The position numbers were made by a program, and so were the translations under genes. This document shows positions 17,072 through 25,604 of a stretch of 34,159 nucleotides of DNA, piece by piece. This DNA is from Acidobacteriota bacterium (GTDB taxonomy: Bacteria; Acidobacteriota; Terriglobia; Acidiferrales; UBA7541), in the NCBI GenBank assembly GCA_003225295.1, contig QHYZ01000099.1, positions 1 through 34,159 of the forward strand, read 5' to 3'. Positions within the stretch are counted from its first letter, which is position 1; the number at the start of each line of letters is the position of its first letter. Below the pieces are notes generated by a model. It was not told the DNA's origin and did not search any database. It was given only the letters and a program-made list of their open reading frames with translations.

Positions 17072-17869
17072 ATGCGCTCGGAATATTGGGAAGAAAAAGC
17101 GGCTGTGAGCGTACCAGCCGGTGTAGGCGGTCTTCCCGTCTTCTATACCTTGGAGAATTTCAAGCCTCGAAAAAGCGCCTTGATTGGGGGAGCAGTTCTG
17201 ACATGGATGGCGTGCTCCTCAGTGTTTCTCGCTCTTGGTCACGGTAGGATCCATTCCGTCTATTTGCCTTCGGTCAGCTTTGAGTTTCCCGCCAACTCCG
17301 AGGTCCAACTTCCCGCGAGCACTCCCAATTCATCCCCCACACGAGCGATCGTGCGCCCTGGCACACAAGCGAGCACGCACCCACGCACGCAAGCCATCAT
17401 AGAATCTGGAACGAATACTCCAGAAGCAGACCGTGTATGGCTTGCAAGGCACATACCCCCGGAAGCCAACTCTTCAGCGGAGGTTTCTGAACCTCAGGAA
17501 CAGGCCAGATTGAGCGCCTCGGGGGAGGTACATCGGAACATAACTACTACCCCGCCAGGTCAGTCCTTGGGTCAACCCTTTGTCCCCACGAACCTATCGA
17601 GAGAAAACCTCTTTTCCTATGTTGGGGTGTACTCAACCGACGCGCCGGGCAAGTTCAGCGTGCTCATCACGGCTGAGGACGGACAACTGATGATCGAAAT
17701 TCCCGGCGAACAAAAATCAATGTTGATTCCCGTCCATGGGACCAGATTTGCCTTCCCCGAGACGCAAAACAACTGGGTTGAGTTTATGAAGCATGACAAC
17801 GGCGCTGTATGTGGCCTGCGCATCTACCGAAACGGCTCTGAATTCAGAGGGCGCCGCAAAACAAATTGA
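17072..17869 (+). CDS. Single-pass membrane protein with DUF3471-like C-terminal domain
   Basis: This is a 265-residue protein. A basic cytoplasmic start is followed by a membrane helix at about 36-56 (ALIGGAVLTWMACSSVFLALG). Residues 70-175 form a low-complexity Pro/Ser/Thr/Glu linker with a small near-repeat (RPGTQAST, HPRTQAI). Residues 177-261 (YVGVYSTDAPGKFSVLIT, AEDGQLMIEIPG, RFAFPETQNNWVEF, then GLRIYRNGSEFRGRR) have the alternating beta pattern of DUF3471-type domains. Those domains usually sit at the C-terminus of beta-lactamase-like serine hydrolases; here there is no enzyme. The N-terminal layout resembles TonB-like or BlaR-like anchors, but no TonB C-terminal domain is present. 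ATG 17072 is chosen; TTG 17033 in the same frame is an alternative. It is divergent from TIR-WD40. Confidence 0.65.
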   Translation: MRSEYWEEKAAVSVPAGVGGLPVFYTLENFKPRKSALIGGAVLTWMACSSVFLALGHGRIHSVYLPSVSFEFPANSEVQLPASTPNSSPTRAIVRPGTQASTHPRTQAIIESGTNTPEADRVWLARHIPPEANSSAEVSEPQEQARLSASGEVHRNITTTPPGQSLGQPFVPTNLSRENLFSYVGVYSTDAPGKFSVLITAEDGQLMIEIPGEQKSMLIPVHGTRFAFPETQNNWVEFMKHDNGAVCGLRIYRNGSEFRGRRKTN

Positions 17870-17906
17870 CTAGCAAGGCTGAACATACGGTCCTTTGCGC
17901 TTCTCC

Positions 17907-17923
17907 AAGACATTTCATGTCTT
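17907..17923. terminator. Short perfect hairpin between two converging genes
   Basis: AAGACAT (17907-17913), TTC, ATGTCTT (17917-17923). It lies between the stop of the membrane protein gene (17869) and the stop of the ABC permease gene (18032), where a two-way terminator would be expected. There is no U-tract on either side. Confidence 0.25.
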
Positions 17924-18031
17924 CCCATACGGAGTGCGGCTGCTTCTGCGGCTGCTCTGACGTCCAATTTGATGCCTTGCGAATGATCACCGGTTTTGCT
18001 CTCATTCCCCAGAAGAGCGTGTCGGCCTGAG

Positions 18032-18802
18032 CTAACTCACCGCCTTCTTCTCGAACTGCCGCAGTCCGACAACCAGCAGCACAAGGTCGAACAAAAGCAG
18101 CGCCATGAGTACGACTTTTATTGACAGATGTGGGAACTGCGGAACCAAGGTTGCGCGCAATCCTTCGCTTGCATACACCAGCGGGTTGATGAGCACAGCT
18201 TTCTGCAGGATAGGGAAAGTTTTCAGAGCGCTCCATGGATAGTAAGTGCAACCGAAAAAAATCATGGGAGTAATTACCATGCCGAACATCAGGCCAATAT
18301 GCTGCTGATTGATGCTGCACCCCAAAGCCAGTCCGCCGCATGCGGAGAAGGTGGCTACCAGTACAATGACCCCAGCGAAGGTCCAAGGCGCCCCGATACT
18401 GATTTCAACTCCGGGTCGAAGCACCAGCCATGCCAGCGGAATCACGATCAGCCCGGCGACCAGCGCTTGCAGCATTCCGGCGATGACTTTCTCGATGGCG
18501 ATCCAGGCAACGCCGATCGGGGCGAGCAGGCGGTCTTCGATTTCGCGCGTCCACTGAAACTCAGCGATGAGCGGCATGGCCACAGCCCAAATTCCGGTGA
18601 AGACCATGCTGATCGCGATGATGCCGGGGAGCAGAAGGCTCTTGTACGCGGCAGGCAGATAACCACTGCCGACCATCACCCGGCCGAAGATGAAAACAAA
18701 GAGCAGCGGCTGTAGGAAGGTCTGCAGGAAGAGTTGAATCGCGTTACGCCGGGCTACGTGGGCGTCGCGCGCCAGCATGGCAGCAAAAGCTTTCCAGTTC
18801 AA
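18032..18802 (-). CDS. ABC-2 type transporter permease
   Basis: This is a 256-residue integral membrane protein with about six hydrophobic helices (for example PLLFVFIFGRVMVGSGYL, LLLPGIIAISMVFTGIWAVAM, GLIVIPLAWLVL, VIVLVATFSACGGLALG, VVLMALLLFDLVLLVVGL). TREIEDRLLAPI and INPLVYASEGLR match the ABC-2/DrrB/NodJ family of exporters for drugs, polysaccharides or lipids. The length is normal for the family. Its ATG overlaps the end of the ATPase gene by four bases (ATGA type), so the two are translationally coupled. The substrate cannot be inferred from the neighbours. Confidence 0.92.
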   Translation of the reverse strand: MNWKAFAAMLARDAHVARRNAIQLFLQTFLQPLLFVFIFGRVMVGSGYLPAAYKSLLLPGIIAISMVFTGIWAVAMPLIAEFQWTREIEDRLLAPIGVAWIAIEKVIAGMLQALVAGLIVIPLAWLVLRPGVEISIGAPWTFAGVIVLVATFSACGGLALGCSINQQHIGLMFGMVITPMIFFGCTYYPWSALKTFPILQKAVLINPLVYASEGLRATLVPQFPHLSIKVVLMALLLFDLVLLVVGLRQFEKKAVS

Positions 18803-19815
18803 TCGCGCAGGCTCCTTCCGGTATGGTGCAGGAAGAGGTTTTCCAAACTCGGTTCAGAAATGTGAACGTCTGACAATTCCGCGCCTGAATTCGCGGCCAA
18901 GCTCGCGATCTCAGGAATGAGAGAACCGCCGCGATCCGCATAGACGTCGGCACCTGTGCTGTCCGCAGCGCGCACCTCGCGGACTCCAGCCAGCAATTGT
19001 AAACGCTGAAGCAGATCCGCCGTCTGATTCCCGAAACGAAGGCGCAGGAGGAATCCTCCGGGGATCGATGCTTTCAACCGCGCCGGTGTACCCAGGGCAA
19101 TAACATGGCCATGGTCAATGATGGCCAAGCGCTGGCACACCGTGTCGGCCTCTTCCATGTTATGCGTGGTCAGCAGGACGGTCCTTCCCGTCTGATGGTA
19201 TTCACGAATGATCTCCCACAGGAGAATACGCGTTTGAGGATCGAGCCCGGCGCTCGGCTCGTCGAGAAACAGAACTTGCGGATCGTGCATCATCGCGCGA
19301 GCAATAGAAAGCCGCTGCATCATTCCGCCGGAAAAGCCGCGCACCATCTGGTTGGCGCGCTCGGTAAGCTTGAACCTCGCGAGCAAAGCGTCGGCGCGCT
19401 CATTTCTTTGCTTTGACCCAATTCCGAAGTAAGCCGCATGAAAAATGAGAATCTCGCGGGCTGTCAAAGAAAAATCTAGGTTGGGGCGCTGGGGCACAAC
19501 ACCAATCAGATGCTTGACCCGGGTCTGTTCCTTCCACACGTCGTGCTCGCCAATCCAGGCTTGCCCGGACGTAGGCCGCACCCGAGTGGTTAGGACTCCG
19601 ATCGTGGTGGATTTGCCCGCGCCGTTTGGGCCAAGAAGGCCGAAAATCTCTCCGGGAAGAATATCAAGCGAAAGTCCGTCGAGGGCTGGAATTTGGGTTT
19701 TGGGCTGCTTCCCACCTTTCGCATCGGCGCGCGCAATAAACAGACCAGCAGCACCTAATGGAGGAGCGGTGCTATAGACCTTGCGCAGATCCTGAGTGCG
19801 AACCCCAACGGCCAT
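18799..19815 (-). CDS. ABC transporter ATP-binding protein (DrrA/NodI type)
   Basis: This 338-residue ATPase powers the ABC-2 permease encoded next. Walker A is GPNGAGKST (62-70), the signature is FSGGMMQR (161-168), and Walker B is VLFLDEPSAGLD (181-192); TTHNMEEAD carries the H-loop His. An insertion at residues 16-42 (Ala/Gly/Lys-rich, ending KTQIPALDG) is not typical of the N-terminal strand, where the family goes straight from KVY to the AL.GLSL element. The C-terminal 90 residues form the DrrA-like extension (LRLRFGNQTADLLQRL, EPSLENLFLHHTGR). Its stop overlaps the permease start. It is the first gene of the operon, with a candidate promoter at 19857-19887. Confidence 0.94.
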   Translation of the reverse strand: MAVGVRTQDLRKVYSTAPPLGAAGLFIARADAKGGKQPKTQIPALDGLSLDILPGEIFGLLGPNGAGKSTTIGVLTTRVRPTSGQAWIGEHDVWKEQTRVKHLIGVVPQRPNLDFSLTAREILIFHAAYFGIGSKQRNERADALLARFKLTERANQMVRGFSGGMMQRLSIARAMMHDPQVLFLDEPSAGLDPQTRILLWEIIREYHQTGRTVLLTTHNMEEADTVCQRLAIIDHGHVIALGTPARLKASIPGGFLLRLRFGNQTADLLQRLQLLAGVREVRAADSTGADVYADRGGSLIPEIASLAANSGAELSDVHISEPSLENLFLHHTGRSLRD

Positions 19816-19856
19816 GGACAGGAGCCCTCAATCTTCAAGCAGCAGGATTTTTGGGG

Positions 19857-19887
19857 AGTATATCATGCAGGCCGATTTGCACTGCAA
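19857..19887 (-). promoter_or_regulatory. Candidate promoter and palindrome of the ABC operon
   Basis: On the minus strand TATACT (19862-19857), preceded by TGA, lies about 42 bases before the ATPase ATG. TTGCAG (19887-19882) lies 19 bases further upstream. The -35 candidate overlaps a perfect palindrome TTGCA-C-TGCAA (19877-19887), which could be an operator. Spacing is longer than ideal. Confidence 0.3.
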
Positions 19888-20471
19888 TGCTTGGTTTTAG
19901 ACACAGGGCCGCGAATGCATACTGCCTACCGGGGCAACATGCCAGATATCCTCGGCGGTGAGATCAGGTTGCACCGGTCGCGGAAAGGGATGATGAGCTT
20001 TTTGGTAATAGTGCCCGGCGTATCGGGAAACTACCGGGGCGCCTTAGCGACCTGCCTCAGGTAAGTGCCTCTCCTGCCGAAGGAGACTACTTCAATGGGA
20101 TTGTTGTTCCCGGCTCTATTGGGATTCGTCTCCGTCTCCTATCAGGGCTGCAATCGGACGACCTGCGAGGAGATTCTAACAAGACGTTGGCTGATGTCCC
20201 AAATCCGCTATTCATCAGAATAACTGAAGGCACTAACTGGCGATGAAGACATTCGAGTCGGCCTGACGAAGCAGTTGCGTGACCCACTCGTCCGCGACGC
20301 CCTGCACTAAGCCGCGTGGCATACGGGTTCCTGCGATTACGTTCTCGTGGGAAGTTCAACGGAAAACGTCCTACTTCACTCTATTACTACCGGGAATGGC
20401 AAAGCCTCAGACCCTCTCCATTTTCGCGGGGGAAATCGATCGTTGATGAAGAATTTATCCCGAGGGCTGAA
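19888..20471. other. Gene-poor stretch with decayed fragments
   Basis: No intact gene is seen between the ABC operon promoter and the frameshifted small gene at 20472. The only recognisable coding trace is the integrase tail at 20233-20322 on the minus strand. The rest (19888-20232) has no feature I can name. Confidence 0.4.
20233..20322 (-). pseudogene. C-terminal scrap of a tyrosine recombinase (possible)
   Basis: The minus strand reads GVADEWVTQLLRQADSNVF and then stops after IAS. I associate the pattern GVADEWVTQ.LRQ.D..VF with the region just before or around the catalytic Tyr segment of phage-type integrases common in Acidobacteriota. In that group the chain continues into a KYSQMK element. 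Here the continuation is replaced by a stop and the upstream catalytic Arg/His boxes are absent. The identification is from memory of a short motif, so it is tentative. Confidence 0.3.
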
Positions 20472-20793
20472 ATGACCGTTAACATACAGTATGTGGGTTT
20501 CAAGTCGAAGGCGATCGTCCGAGAATACAGCTTCCTCTTGCGGGAATCATCGATCGAGCCGCGCGAGATCACATTTACGATATTGAACGAAGCGTTCCGC
20601 GCCCACGGTGTGCTAGCAAGATGCGCCGGACTTCTGCTCACTGAAGCTGCATCGCGAGATGACCAACTCCGTGGACGATCCACTGAGAACACACTATCAG
20701 ATCAGCGGAACGGAATTGGATAACTACCGTGACTCCCACTCTCCAAAAACCTCAAATGCTCTCTACCCGCGAAAAGTTGCGCCGGACCTCTAG
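20472..20793 (+). pseudogene. Frameshifted small hypothetical gene
   Basis: From ATG 20472 the frame gives TVNIQYVGFKSKAIVREYSF and continues to NEAFRAHGV. From about 20614 the protein-like reading moves to the next frame: QDAPDFCSLKLHREMTN, RTHYQISGTELDNYRDSH, SPKTSNALYPRKV, ending at stop TAG 20791. The first frame continues after the break only into Arg/Ser-rich nonsense (to 20723). The two parts join without overlap at 20607-20616 and together give a protein of about 106 residues. I recall similar short proteins in Acidobacteriota, function unknown. The break is most simply a small deletion in CGC-TAC-like codons; a sequencing error is possible. Confidence 0.55.
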
Positions 20794-20985
20794 AAATGGA
20801 AGCCCAGGTCCGACCTATCGTCGACGTCATAGTGTGTCTAGAATTCGCGTTTGATGAAAAATAAAGTCAGGGACATACACAGCATAGAAAGCTTGCCGCT
20901 TACAGTACGGCTAAGGCCACAGGTCCGTGCCAGGACTGCGTTGCTGAGGAAGCCGCGGATGGCGCACGGAATGTCGCGTAGGGTG

Positions 20986-22413
20986 CTACTGCTGCCAGCC
21001 GCCGCCCAGCGCCTGATAGAGTTGAACGAGCGCTTGCACCTTGTTGAACTGCGCTTGGGCAAGCGCCAGTTCGTCAGAAAAGTAGTTCGTCTCGTTGGTG
21101 AGGACTTCCAAGTAGTCGGTAGCTCCAGCCTTGAAGCGCATCTCGGACAAACGAGCGGCGTCCTTGGCCGAGGCGGTCAGTCGTTCTTGCTCGATGAGGA
21201 ATTCCCGGTTCTTGTGATAGGCGACAAGCGCGTTCGAAACGTCGCGGAAGGCCCCCTTGATTGTCTGCTGATACGTCAAAAGCGCTTCCTGCTGCTGGGC
21301 TTCCGCCAAGCGTACGTTGTTCTTCAAACGCCCGCGCTCGAAGATTGGCTGGGTTAGACCCCCGCTCAGATTCCACAATCCAGTCGGACCGCTGAACAGA
21401 TTGCCCAACGCCGAGCTCTGAAATCCAGCCGATCCGGTGAGAGTAATCTGCGGAAAGTAAGCTGCTCTTGCGACGCCGATGTGCGCATTGGCCGCCACTA
21501 AGTTTTCCTCGGCTTGGCGAATGTCGGGGCGGCGTTCGAGCAAGGTGGAGGGTAAACCAGCCGGAACCTCCGGGGCATGGGGTTGCTCCGTTAGCTTCAG
21601 ACCTCGCGGCACTGCACCTGGGTTATTGCCCAGCAGCAAGCTGATGGCGTTTTCTTGCTGCGCAATTTGCCGTTCGAGATCAGGAATCTGCGCCGCAGCG
21701 GTGTAGACGAGTTCTTCCGCCTGGCGCTGGTCCAGCATGGTGTCAATTCCGTGTTCAGTTAACTGTGTGGTGAGCTCCAGTGATTCCTTTCGTGAGGCCA
21801 GCGCGTTCTTGGAGATCTCGAGCGCAAGATCGAGCTCACACAGTTGGAAATAGCTGGTCGCCACACTGGCCACCAGCGTGGCGACCACTTGCTGGCGAGC
21901 CCAATCACTGGTCAGGAGGTTTGCCCGGGCTTCCTCGGTGGCCCGCCGATACCTACCCCAGAAATCAAGATTCCACGTCGCGGAGGCCGTCAACTCCCCA
22001 TTCGTCAGCGAATACGCCGGTATCGGACCGACTGCAGGATTGCGAATGCTTACGATGTTGGCGCCGCCATTCAGGGAGGGATATTGGTCGGCGCGCGCGA
22101 TCCCAAGTTGCGCCTGAGCCTGAAGAACGCGCGAGGCGGCGATGCGCACGTCAAAGTTGTTACTGAGAGCCGTCCGAATCAGGCCCTGAAGCTCCTTGTC
22201 TTGAAAGACTTCCCACCATTTTTCATCCGCGAGCGCGGCGGATTCGGACTTTGACGCTTCCTCCAGTGTCAAACCGCGATACGCGGTTGGCATGTCCACT
22301 TTGGGGCGCTTGTAGTTTGGGCCGACCATGCAGCCGGACAGGCAGGCCACCAACAAGCCGACACTCGCGTACCAGAAAAACGCAGCGCCAACGCGTTGAG
22401 CAACTATGGTCAT
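20986..22413 (-). CDS. RND efflux outer-membrane factor, NodT/OprM-type lipoprotein
   Basis: This 475-residue protein forms the outer-membrane exit duct of the tripartite pump. A signal peptide ends in a lipobox (LSGC, Cys28) followed by MVGPNYKRP, the classic start of NodT-family lipoproteins. Two TolC-type repeats follow: PLERRPDIRQAEENLVAANA is represented by LLERRPDIRQAEENLVAAN in the second half, with FFSDELALAQAQFNKVQALVQ helices near the end. Length fits OprM/CusC relatives. Its ATG lies 5 bases after the pump stop and GGAG overlaps the end of the pump gene, so translation is coupled. It is the last gene of the operon. Confidence 0.95.
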   Translation of the reverse strand: MTIVAQRVGAAFFWYASVGLLVACLSGCMVGPNYKRPKVDMPTAYRGLTLEEASKSESAALADEKWWEVFQDKELQGLIRTALSNNFDVRIAASRVLQAQAQLGIARADQYPSLNGGANIVSIRNPAVGPIPAYSLTNGELTASATWNLDFWGRYRRATEEARANLLTSDWARQQVVATLVASVATSYFQLCELDLALEISKNALASRKESLELTTQLTEHGIDTMLDQRQAEELVYTAAAQIPDLERQIAQQENAISLLLGNNPGAVPRGLKLTEQPHAPEVPAGLPSTLLERRPDIRQAEENLVAANAHIGVARAAYFPQITLTGSAGFQSSALGNLFSGPTGLWNLSGGLTQPIFERGRLKNNVRLAEAQQQEALLTYQQTIKGAFRDVSNALVAYHKNREFLIEQERLTASAKDAARLSEMRFKAGATDYLEVLTNETNYFSDELALAQAQFNKVQALVQLYQALGGGWQQ

Positions 22414-22418
22414 CGACG

Positions 22419-25400
22419 TCAGTCTCCGAGGCCAGGTTCTGGCGCGACCGAACCGCCTGCATTGGGAGCTGGTGAGTGACGTGCCCGGAAAAATGACACG
22501 CGATCCAACACCTTTTCCTGGAACTCTTCGAGGTACAGATAAATGGCCGGCGTGACATAGAGCGTGATGAATTGCGAGATGATCAATCCACCGACGACCA
22601 CCAGTCCCAGCGGGCGACGTGAAGCACCATCGGCTCCAAAGCCGAACGCGATCGGCAGCGCACCCATCAATGCTGCGAGTGTGGTCATCATAATGGGCCG
22701 GAAACGCTCCATGCTGGCCTCGTGAATGGCATGATCATCGGGTATTCCGTGCTCCACGCGCTGTTGGGCAAAATCTACGATCATGATTCCGTTCTTTTTG
22801 ACGATACCCATCAACATGAACATGCCGATGAACGCATACAGCGAAGCTTCGGCACCAAAGAGCCGTAGCGTGAGCAGTCCTCCGACCAAGGCGACTGGCA
22901 GGGACGAAAGAACCGTGATTGGATGCAGATAACTCTCGTAGAGAATTGCCAAGATCACATACATGACGAACACGGCCAGGAACATCAAGATGGTGAGGCT
23001 GGATACGGTGTCGCGAAACGTAAGCGCCTCGCCCTGCAGCCCGCCGCGCATTCCCGGCGGAAGGATTTGCTTGGCAGAATTCTCTACAAACTGCGTCGCT
23101 TGGCCGATCGTGTACCCTGGCTTCAAGTTGAAGAACAAAGTGACGCTTGTGAACTGATTGATATGGTTCACCGACTGCGGGCCCAGAATGGAATGCCACG
23201 TCGCCATAGCGTTCAGCGGGACCATTCGCGAGCCGTCGTCGCTCTTGATGTAGAGCAGGTGAAGATCCTGAGGCTCGGAGCGCTGATCGTCGGCGACCTC
23301 CAGAATCACTTGATATTGATCGGTCGGTTTTTTGATCAAGTATATGTAGTTCTGCGAATATGCTTCGTGCAAGAGGTTCAGAATGCGCGTTTCGGAAACT
23401 CCGTAAAGTTTTGCCTGGTCTCGCAGAATGTTGATTTGCAAGTTCGGCGTGTGATTGAACAGATCAGAGTTCACGAAAAGAAATCCCGGGAACTCGTGCA
23501 TCTTCTGAATAAGCTTTCCCGCGGTCGCATAGACTTCGTTCGGATCGATGCCGGAAATCGCATAAGCAAATTGTCCCTGCAAGTTCGCTGTCGCGCCGGT
23601 GCTGATCTGGAGCACGGGTTGGGGCTTCAAAAAGGTGATCAGTCCGGGAATGCTGGAATTGAGTCGGCCCATCAGCTGATTTGATACCACCTCGATGGGC
23701 GCACGCTCGTCCGGACTCTTCAGGAACGCAAGTACCAGGCCCTGGTTCGCCGGAAAGAATGTGTTATTGCCGCTCATCGTGAAGGTCATGTCCACGGCGG
23801 GATTCGCGTGCAGAACGCTCTCGACTTCCTCTTGGTGCTTATGCATCTCGTATGGCGAGGTACCCTCTTGTGCTACAAAAACTCCCAGTGCAAACGAACT
23901 GTCACCGACAGGCAGAAACGCTTTCGGGATGATATAGAAGAGGTATCCGGTCCCCGCGAGGCAGATAACCCAGGTGGCCAGGGAAATCCAGCGATGACCA
24001 AGAAAGAACCACAATGAGCGCCCGTAAAACGCCAACACTCTCTTCTCAATTCCTCCGATGACTCGCTCCATCCAGGTCTTCTTGGCATATTCACCGCGCT
24101 CTGCCAACAGGCCAGAACACATCAAAGGCGTCAGCGTAAGCGAAACGATGCCGCTGGCAAAAATGGAAACAATGATGGTGATTGAGAATTCGCGGAAAAT
24201 CCGACCGACCAATCCACTCATGAAGACAAGCGGAAGGAATACCGCGGCGAGCGACACTGTCATAGCCAGAATCGTGAAGCTTATTTCCTTGGCTGAGTTT
24301 AGCGAGGCCTCGAGTGCTCCTTGCCCATGCTCCATGAGCCGCACCGTGTTTTCCAGAAAGACAATCGCGTCGTCCACCAGGAACCCGATCGCAAGCGTCA
24401 GAGCCATCAACGACAAATTGTCCAGGCTGTAGCCCAGAATATTCATTACCACAAACGTGAGCAGCAGCGAGAGCGGCAAAGCGACGGCCGGGATCAGTGT
24501 GTCGCGGGCGCGGCCGAGAAAAGCAAAGATGACCAGCACTACCAGTGCGAACGCAATGTAGAGCGTCTCCTGCACGTCCTTGACGCTATTTACGATTGTC
24601 TGCGAACGGTCATAAATGGGAATGATTCCCACCGCACTGGGAAGCTGCGCCCTAACCGTGGGAAGCAAATCGCGGATCGACTTGGCAACGTCGACGGCGT
24701 TAGACCCAGCGCGCCGAAACACCGCGACCACCACCGTTGCCGAGGGAACTTGATGGCCTCGGAACCAAAAACGCATCCTGATGCGCTCGTCTTGGAGCCC
24801 GTTTTCGGCGGTCGCGATGTCCTTCAAGTACACCGGGGATCCGTTTCCCTGCCTCACGATCAGGTTGTCGTATTGACTCGCTTCGCTGAGCTGGCCCTGC
24901 GGTTGAAGAAGGAAAGTGTGGTGTTCGCCGTCAAACTGACCCGCCCCTGTGTAACTCGTCCCGTTTTTCAGTGCCGTGGCCAGGTCATCGATTGTCAGGT
25001 TGCGAGCCGCCATCGCCGAAGGGTGTGCCTTGATTCGCACGGCAGACTGAGCACCGTACACGGCGACCTGGCTAACCCCAGGCAGAATGCTGATGCGCTG
25101 ACCGACTTGCGTGTTAGCGTAGTCATATAGCTGTCCTTGCGTCGCACTGTCACTGGTCAATCCGATGTACATGATCGGCTGGTCGTTTGGATTGGTTTTG
25201 GTAAACGTCGGCGGGCTCGGTAGATCCACGGGCAATTGCGCCGTCGCTCGAGAGATCGCTGCCTGCACATCAGTCGCTGCCGCGTCGACGTTCTTGGAAA
25301 GATCAAACTGCAAAACGAAGCTGCTGTGTCCCTGGCCGTTATTAGAAGTAATAAGTTGCAGCCCTGGTATCTGCATGAACTGACGTTCGAGGGGTGTGGC

Positions 25401-25589
25401 CACATTGTTCGCCATTGTCTCGGGTGTAGCGCCGGGGTAGCCGACGTTCACTTGGATGACCGGATAGTCCACGGCCGGCAGATCGTTGACTGGCAAGCCA
25501 AAGTACGCCAGCACGCCGAACAGAACGACGGAGACAGTCAGCACTGCCGTCATTACGGGTCGTCGAATGAATGGTTCAGAGAGACTCAT
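22419..25589 (-). CDS. RND multidrug efflux pump, MdtB/MdtC-like
   Basis: This is a 1056-residue inner-membrane proton/drug antiporter. The N-terminus (SEPFIRRPVMTAVLTVSVVLFG) is the first helix. The periplasmic pore domains include YPGATPETMANNVATPLER. Helix 4 has GFLVDDAIVFLEN with D406 and D407, the proton-relay pair of AcrB (D407/D408). Helix 10 has GIVKKNGIMIVDFA, matching the essential Lys of AcrB. RPIMMTTLAALMGALPIA is the usual loop after helix 11. DLSKNVDAAATDVQAAISRA and NNLSLMALT-like DNLSLMALTLAIG resemble MdtB/MdtC more than AcrB. E. coli uses two different Mdt subunits; only one is present here, so a homotrimer is likely. GAGGGGAC lies upstream of ATG 25589. Confidence 0.95.
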   Translation of the reverse strand: MSLSEPFIRRPVMTAVLTVSVVLFGVLAYFGLPVNDLPAVDYPVIQVNVGYPGATPETMANNVATPLERQFMQIPGLQLITSNNGQGHSSFVLQFDLSKNVDAAATDVQAAISRATAQLPVDLPSPPTFTKTNPNDQPIMYIGLTSDSATQGQLYDYANTQVGQRISILPGVSQVAVYGAQSAVRIKAHPSAMAARNLTIDDLATALKNGTSYTGAGQFDGEHHTFLLQPQGQLSEASQYDNLIVRQGNGSPVYLKDIATAENGLQDERIRMRFWFRGHQVPSATVVVAVFRRAGSNAVDVAKSIRDLLPTVRAQLPSAVGIIPIYDRSQTIVNSVKDVQETLYIAFALVVLVIFAFLGRARDTLIPAVALPLSLLLTFVVMNILGYSLDNLSLMALTLAIGFLVDDAIVFLENTVRLMEHGQGALEASLNSAKEISFTILAMTVSLAAVFLPLVFMSGLVGRIFREFSITIIVSIFASGIVSLTLTPLMCSGLLAERGEYAKKTWMERVIGGIEKRVLAFYGRSLWFFLGHRWISLATWVICLAGTGYLFYIIPKAFLPVGDSSFALGVFVAQEGTSPYEMHKHQEEVESVLHANPAVDMTFTMSGNNTFFPANQGLVLAFLKSPDERAPIEVVSNQLMGRLNSSIPGLITFLKPQPVLQISTGATANLQGQFAYAISGIDPNEVYATAGKLIQKMHEFPGFLFVNSDLFNHTPNLQINILRDQAKLYGVSETRILNLLHEAYSQNYIYLIKKPTDQYQVILEVADDQRSEPQDLHLLYIKSDDGSRMVPLNAMATWHSILGPQSVNHINQFTSVTLFFNLKPGYTIGQATQFVENSAKQILPPGMRGGLQGEALTFRDTVSSLTILMFLAVFVMYVILAILYESYLHPITVLSSLPVALVGGLLTLRLFGAEASLYAFIGMFMLMGIVKKNGIMIVDFAQQRVEHGIPDDHAIHEASMERFRPIMMTTLAALMGALPIAFGFGADGASRRPLGLVVVGGLIISQFITLYVTPAIYLYLEEFQEKVLDRVSFFRARHSPAPNAGGSVAPEPGLGD

Positions 25590-25604
25590 GTCCCCTCGTT
25601 TTCC

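Noticed and set aside
20472-20793. Programmed frameshifting in the split small gene
   Set aside because: No slippery heptamer or downstream structure is evident at 20607-20616; mutation or sequencing error is simpler.
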